From Turritopsis dohrnii (taxonomy: Eukaryota > Cnidaria > Hydrozoa > Anthoathecata > Oceaniidae): a stretch of DNA of 64,000 nucleotides. Below are positions 58,222 through 64,000 of the stretch, piece after piece. Location of the stretch: assembly GCA_027922465.2 (NCBI GenBank), contig BQMF02000197.1, forward strand, positions 186,001 through 250,000, given 5' to 3'. The notes beneath the pieces were generated by a model. The model was given only the letters and a program-made list of their open reading frames with translations. It was not told the DNA's origin and did no database searches. Numbering within the stretch: the first letter of the stretch is position 1; each line of letters opens with the position of its first letter. Position numbers and translations under genes: made by a program.

Positions 58222-58710
58222 TACACGTAAAGATTCTTGAAAGATTTTTCTTTTAAGCTGGTGTTCTAATAAAATTTTTCGCTTTCAATTTTTATTTTAT
58301 ACCTTCGATTTTTCTTTTAGTATTACAAGCCTTTATGTTTGTACTGGTTTTTGTCGCATTTATTTTCAAAAAACAGTGGTCACTACATATGGCAGATACA
58401 ATGATATGGATAATATACAGCAAAATGAATGGGATAACATGTTGCCTTGTACTTTTGCCATTTTGTTACTACTTTTTCTCATTTCTTTTTTAAAAAAACC
58501 CAACTCACATGCTCACATGTTGTAATTTGAATAGAAAAATTTACAAAAAAGTCAAATCAATTTGATTTTACCATCAATTTGTTTTACTCTTGCAGTCATG
58601 AACAGTTAATGAGTTGAGATGCTGAAACTTGATTTTTCGGTGTACAATTTAAATTTAAAGCCTTGAAACACATGCTTAAAAGAAAAACTTTTCAAGAATC
58701 TTTACGTGTA
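58222..58710. mobile_element. ~490-bp element with ~38-bp inverted ends
   Basis: TACACGTAAAGATTCTTGAA at the left; its inverse at the right, extending with few mismatches through TTTTTCTTTTAAGC. Interior AT-rich, non-coding. Confidence 0.65.
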
Positions 58711-58720
58711 CATGTAAACG

Positions 58721-58840
58721 CACCGGCAAAATCATTAAAAAAGTCACTGTGATGAAGTGCATTTTTATTGAAATAGTATGTATACTTCTGTAGAAATGCA
58801 CTCGATCGCAGTGATTTTTCAACAAATTTGCCCACTGGGA
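58721..58840. mobile_element. Palindromic ~120-bp MITE, copy 3
   Basis: Same pattern as copies 1, 2 and 4: CCGGCAAAATCATT, AAGTCACTGTGATGAAGTGC, GCACTCGATCGCAGTGA and TTTGCCCACTGGG. Confidence 0.7.
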
Positions 58841-60813
58841 ACCCCCCTTAATGCTTATAAAGTTGGGATTTTTTATTTTTGTATTTTTTTATATTTGCTA
58901 TTCTGAAATAATTTCTGTCGTATGGCAATATTTGCAAGCAGAGATGTCAGATGTTTCCAGAATTCGGAAGGGCAAAAACATAAAGAGAATTTGTAAGTTA
59001 TTTCAAAAGATCTCTGAAATAACAATGTTTCGGTCTTTCAAGCATCCAGTCTAACTTGTTTTGATTGTCACTTGCTTGAGGGGAAAAAGTAGTCAAATGT
59101 TGTGATGTTGTAAAAGACGTTAAAAATGTTTTCAAATGGCTTTTTCAATTTCGATAAAATTACAAAAGAGAAAAGGGACAGAATGAATGGCTGAAAGTAA
59201 TTGTTCTGACACACCTACCAACCCTGAGAGTCGACAAGCAAAATGTGCCAATGACCTAATGAACGCATAAAATTGAGAAAGGGTTTCGTTGCACTGTATT
59301 CTTCTGCTCTATTTGACTGCCAGTGGATCCACTTTGGTACTTGAAAGATGAAAAGTTTGCATAGCTGATCCTCATTCTACTTCAAACATTCAAATACTTA
59401 AGACATATAATGGTATCAAAATTTTATCATTTCTTATTTAGTGTTGCAGTTGCCAAAGATTTTCCGTCAAATTTTTCTCCATATTAAAACCGTGTAATTT
59501 TGATTATTTCTAACGTGTAAAATTGATGATTTTATACTAGATTGCTAAGCATTTTGGTTTTACGCCAATAACAATAAACTTATGTGAAAATCTTCAAAAG
59601 GCGCTGTTTGTCTGGCGAAGGCGGTGCTAAGTTCAAGTGCCACTAACAGATTTTCTAGTGGAGCAGTTGTCTTTACAGATATCAAACAGCGTGCAGCTCT
59701 CTGCGTAAATAATCATCTCAAGGATGACAGTTATGTAATTTCTTTATTTGCTCATTGCATTTGTTCAAGTGAGAAAAATTCTTATCTTTCAAAGAACTTT
59801 CAAAGCACGTTTCTGCCCTCGTGTCAAGTATTCCCTTGGTCTATGTAGTTGTACCCCGGACAATCCTGTGTCTTTTTGATGGGAGCATCAACAGACGTAA
59901 CGATCCTGGCATAGTAACCCAAACAATTTCGTCACGTACTAAACTTTGAACGAGGAACATAGACGTCCACACCTTTGGTTAGAAGTAGAATGGCGTGTCT
60001 TTGCTAGAGGCGCCTTAGAGGTCAAATATATCAAATCCGCCATTTTTAAGATGAAGGTTCTCTGGTGGAATGGTTTTTCTTGGGCTCGCGAAACCATATG
60101 AATAGCGTGGTAAACTAATAGTTAATACTTAATCTTTTTTAGTATGTTAAATTGCGCTATTTACATATGTAGAATGTGTTCTCTGTTTTTTTCATATCTT
60201 TTAATAAAACAGTACTTTTGTACTTCTTTCGTTCTTCATCGGTGGCTTGAGATGAAATTGTAAAACTTTCAGTAGCTTTTAGACCGTCATCTTGTGGTAA
60301 TTCGATTATCAGAGATGTCGGATGTTATGTGGCGTAAATTTTGGGCGTTATGTGGCGTGAATGTTTTCAACGCCCTTTTATGTAAAGTAACGGATTATCT
60401 TGACCATAAACGTTGCAGAATATTAGTATCTTTCTCTTTGTGTGTTACGTAGTTTACTTGGCAATGTCGTTCTCTGTTGCGATGTGTTGGGTTGTTCGTT
60501 TGGCAACACATCAGTAGTTTTATCAATAAAGGTGGCTTGTCTGCAGGAGAGCTTCATAGAACGTTTATACACTATATGACTGGATGGACGTTCGTGTATA
60601 ACAAAGTAAGTTATGATTTCCTTACTGTTCTTTCAACACTATTGCCAATTGATGCCCTTTTAATACAGTTTTCGTCGATTTTACAACCTACTACAGTGTT
60701 TACGCAAGTACTGAAAGAGATCAAAGAACATAGAATTATTAACAGTGCTTATATTCCGAATAAGAAGTCGTGCAAGACTATACGTTTGTCTAATAAGATG
60801 TAATTATTACTAG
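58841..60813. other. No gene seen
   Basis: An ORF of 108 residues at 60477-60803 has no family features and is not called. Otherwise spacer. Confidence 0.4.
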
Positions 60814-60937
60814 CCCAGCAGGCAAAATTCGTTGAAAAAACACTGCGAAGGAGTGCATTTCTATAGAAAAATACGCACTATTTCAATAAAAATGCTCTTC
60901 GTTGCAGTGACTTTTTGATAATTTTGCCGGTTGGGTA
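60814..60937. mobile_element. Palindromic ~120-bp MITE, copy 4
   Basis: GGCAAAATTCGTTGAAAAA and CACTGCGAAGGAGTGCATTT at one side; CTCTTCGTTGCAGTGACTTT and ATTTTGCCGGTTGGG at the other. Confidence 0.75.
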
Positions 60938-61156
60938 GTGGTCAAACGTTTGTTTATTTCTGTCTGGGTTGAACGGACAAAATATTACTGACGATAGCTT
61001 GATCGTTAAACTAAAACACTAGAAGGTAAGACATCAAGGTAGGTGTGTCCCTAAAGATGTCTTTGGTATAAGGGAAACATCCACAAAATATCCTTTTATG
61101 CTTGCAAGACGACATTGAGTAATATGAAACTGAAAATTGTGACTTCCAGGGGATTT

Positions 61157-61321
61157 CAGTGGCGGATCTAGAGGTATGTCGAAATTTGTGTAGGAGAGCA
61201 CTAACATAATATGTGAATTCAAGTTATATTTCCAATGGGATTATTTGAACGCTTTTCTTTTATGGCTAGATTGCTAACACTCCCCTACACAAATTTCGAC
61301 ATACCTCTAGATCCGCCACTG
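61157..61321. mobile_element. 165-bp MITE with 38-bp perfect inverted ends
   Basis: CAGTGGCGGATCTAGAGGTA and 18 further bases are exactly mirrored at the right end. GATTT on both sides (61152-61156 and 61322-61326) is a probable target duplication. The first 14 bases resemble the ends of the outer transposon at 8.7/16.4 kb (CAGGGGCGGATCTA). Confidence 0.9.
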
Positions 61322-62042
61322 GATTTTGATAACAAACCGTGAAACGTTTACATAGTTATAAACGTCATTCGTTTTTATTAACGTTTATTCTAACAAGTTT
61401 TGTTATTATTTCTTTTCTTCTTTTTATGGTTGTTATGAAAATCCCCTGGAGCGAGCGACCTGTTGTAGAGATTTATCGTGTTTAACTACATTCGAAACCA
61501 ATTTTTGTAGAGACGAAAATACGAGTTTCAAAAGCAATCCATATTGAAGGTAACACATAGCTAAAGATCATGAATGGCCAAAAAAAGCTTAAGAAAGGAA
61601 TTCTAGTTTGAAGTTAATCCTTCCCATCGACGATAAGAAAATGTGATTTGAAAAAGAAACATAACAAAACAGAATAATAACAGATTTTTAGTGATGTTTG
61701 TTTTTCTATGGCAAGTTTGTTTGAGAGCTTATTTTACATAGGAACTTCTTATCCTAAGCTAAATACTTTTGAATACTTCATGAAGACCTAAGTCGCTTAG
61801 ACAGGGAATAAGTCGACATTTCCCTTTTTAGAATACAGAAAAGGAAACTTATGCTCCTTGTACAAGAGCCGCAGTAGGGCATCCACTACGAGTTGCAGAA
61901 CTCGACGAAGTTTCAAACCACTACAAGTGTTACGGAATTTTAATCTTTATTAAAATAAAACATTTGTTTAACATTGTCGTGTTTACCTTTGAAAAAAACA
62001 AACTCAAATAAAGTACGACTTCAAGTGTATAGATATACTTAC
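61322..62042. other. No gene seen
   Basis: Possible 3' part of the cysteine-rich gene; a weak acceptor near 61920 leads to a frame ending at about 61798, not called. Confidence 0.3.
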
Positions 62043-62807
62043 CAGACTGCGCAAGATTTCTTGACAGATTCTTTATTTTCTAGCCATCTGCCTTTGTAGA
62101 TGCATCTACCTTCACCAATTGGTTGATAAACTTCTGTTTTGAATTCTAAATAAATTTGAATTTCAACACTATAGCTAGAACAACTTACTTTCTTCGATAT
62201 GTAAGGATGAAACGATGACCAGATGGCGTTATGTTACGTCGAAAAGGTAAGAAACCCTGGGTTCGAGGTTGGTTGCTTGTATACAACGCCGCAGAACCAA
62301 ACATTCTTATTTTCCAACCTCGAACTCAGGGTCTCTTGTCTTTTCACCATCCGTATATCGAAAAGGCAAGAAGCCGAGGTTGGCTTATTTTCTGTTCATT
62401 TTATTTACCTGCTGCAAGTGTGGCCCAACAGACAATTGAAATAGTACGCACCGTTGAGGAAAAAATCGATTTTGCAAATTCCTGAGTTGGGGATGTTGGC
62501 CAGTTTATCTTCTTCAGTCGTAATATCACAAACATAGCCTGGAGGACATAACCTAGGTTGCCAGGCTATCAAGTTGCTTGTTGAGCACAGTAGTTGGCCA
62601 CGACTAGCAAGGTCACTTTCACCTGATGATTTTGATTGATCTAAAAACAGTTTATAAATAAGAAAACGTCATTTCTTGAGTTATTATTTCTCCAGATGTG
62701 TCCATGTTCAATCAGGAGATTTTACCATTTTCCCCTTCAAATTTATTTTTTAAAATAGCAACACTTACCTCGAGAAATTGGCTTTGGTGTTGATTTAGGG
62801 ATCCACT
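62043..62807 (-). CDS. Cysteine-rich protein, three internal exons (partial gene)
   Basis: Exons 62807-62769, 62640-62452 and 62145-62043, all with GT..AG and phases that chain (1, 1, 1, 2). They encode a Pro/Ser-rich start, then a cysteine cluster (LLCSTS, LCPPGYVCDI, GICKIDFF) and a segment GEGRCIYKGRWLEN...SCAV, ending before a probable next cysteine codon. The last part resembles a von Willebrand C-like spacing and the middle resembles small disulphide domains; a secreted protein is likely (inference). The first and last exons were not found; the gene starts upstream of 62807 and ends below 62043. Confidence 0.55.
62241..62345. repeat. Inverted repeat in an intron of the cysteine-rich gene
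   Basis: GAAAAGGTAAGAAACCCTGG / GTTCGAGGTTGG at the left is mirrored with a few mismatches on the right. A third, partial copy (GAAAAGGCAAGAAGCCGAGG) follows at 62359. Confidence 0.75.
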
Positions 62808-64000
62808 CTAGAAAAACAGATTATAAGAATGTAAATAAAAACAAACAAACGTAAACATTTTTGCCTCGACATTTCTTACGGTCGAATAGAAAAATAGAAC
62901 CCTTGAAAATATGCTACTTTTCAAAACTCTAATCATTTTGGTTCAGCAATCTTTTTTGTAACATACAAATTTTCACATACAAATGTAATCACACAGTCTA
63001 ACCCTTTCTAGACTAAATCATAGTTCCAATCAGGTGTGGATACTCTAAGATGTTAATGGAATAAGTAGTGTAGCGACGGTGTATTGGTCAAGTACCTTCG
63101 AGTGCGACCAGTTCCAGTCATGTATCTCAATACTCCAGTGGCTATGCACTTTAAAAGCAAAGTCAGGCATTAGGAGCCATCGACTGACTGCACACTGGCC
63201 TTCGGGCAAGTTTTAGCAATGGTATAGGAATCGCTGATGGTTAGTCAACTATGGTTAGTCGGCGGGCAGAAGAACCAACCTTCGCAGATGGATGGAATTC
63301 CCAGTTACTTGATTACTCACTTACTTAAGTTATACTTGTAACTGGTTGTTTCATAGGAAATATCTGCCCAAACACCGTATATTATCGTATGTAGCTATGT
63401 AAGATTTCAGTTACTTTTAATTCTTCAACTGAGGAGAGGGTTTGAATCGTTATCGCCAAGTAAGAGCAACATGAAATTAGTAAAACAATGGATTATAACT
63501 AAACGAGGGAAATAATTGATAATTAGATAGTGTTAAACGATGCATATTTTGTCAACGTTAAACTTTCGTTAAAATCGAAGTGTGTGAAATGAATGCATCA
63601 AACTTAGCCGATTATGTCAAACAAATTTTCCACGACTTTCACCGCGTTCTTTTTTTCTTTTTATGATCTCAAATCGTCTGATAAACTATAAGATTCATAT
63701 ACACAGAAAACGTGTTTGGATTCATCATAGGTAAGAACAACATGAATTGCATTCGGTGAAGCTGTTCATAAAAACTCCCACAAAGCAAATCAAAAACTTA
63801 TTGACTCACTCGAAGAAGAGTACAAAGTGTTGATGTTTACTTTATAAGGAGAAACGATTTTAAATCTGAAACAGTAAGATCTAGAAGTGTTTCCGTGTCA
63901 TTGACTCATCGATTCTATGAAAATTGGCAAGCGCTCAACAAAAATTCCAAAAAGAGAGTTTATGAAGAGGATAGTATTTAATACTGCTGTTTACTTTTGC
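62808..64000. other. No gene seen; possible repeat at 63061-63300
   Basis: A GC-richer patch (63061-63300) with GTGTAGCGACGGTGTATTGG and hairpin-like words could be a SINE or its tail, but boxes were not clear. Confidence 0.3.

Noticed and set aside
60477..60803. 108-residue plus-strand ORF
   Set aside because: No motif, no codon or splice signal, and AT-rich DNA of this length yields such frames by chance.
61798..61920. Last exon of the cysteine-rich gene
   Set aside because: Phase fits, but the acceptor is weak and the encoded residues show no continuation of the cysteine pattern.
62223..62485. Plus-strand ORFs of 73 and 84 residues
   Set aside because: They read through an inverted repeat and the antisense of a supported exon.
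1..64000. CRISPR array, bacterial operon or phage
   Set aside because: Repeats lack spacer structure; introns, LTR elements and MITEs show a eukaryotic genome.

Overview
The window is AT-rich eukaryotic DNA with clear spliceosomal introns (GT..AG, short), many short inverted-repeat transposons, a Bel/Pao retrotransposon and tRNA-derived SINE-like heads. It is from an animal. A cnidarian or another early-branching or marine invertebrate fits best (HECT/CUE E3-like gene, DUF4806 gene, ion channel with a glutamate-receptor layout and a K+ filter), but the species cannot be named from the sequence alone.

Layout. 1-5.3 kb: a Bel/Pao element on the minus strand, broken by an in-frame stop and a frameshift. 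5.7-6.4 kb: a diverged tandem repeat. 7.2-7.4 kb: a small ORF of unknown function. 8.2-18.1 kb: a HECT-type E3 ubiquitin ligase-like gene on the minus strand, decayed (three in-frame TAA codons, one frameshift) and split by two nested DNA transposons; the inner one carries a spliced DUF4806-type gene and end arrays of TGACGTCA-like palindromes. 19.8-20.6 kb: a pogo/Tigger-like remnant. 22-35 kb: several small single-exon ORFs, among them two paralogues in tandem, between short MITEs. 35.5-38.5 kb: a seven-exon, 511-residue channel on the plus strand, with a signal peptide, a two-lobed ligand-binding domain and a TVGYGD pore. 40.6-51.4 kb: a likely two-exon small gene whose 10.4-kb intron holds a tandem array of SINE-like heads, a conserved two-hairpin module and a hammerhead-ribozyme-like motif. 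51.8-55.5 kb: a complete ten-exon TMBIM6 (Bax inhibitor-1) gene on the minus strand. 57-61 kb: minisatellites and MITEs. 62.0-62.8 kb: three phase-compatible exons of a cysteine-rich protein.

The genes do not form an operon-like unit. The best functional leads are the putative potassium-selective ionotropic glutamate-receptor-like channel and the ER membrane protein TMBIM6; most of the rest is transposon history. The main candidates for something little described are the K+-filter receptor, the DUF4806 transposon with CRE-like ends, the tandem small-protein pair, and the ribozyme-like and double-hairpin repeats in the 41-49 kb array.
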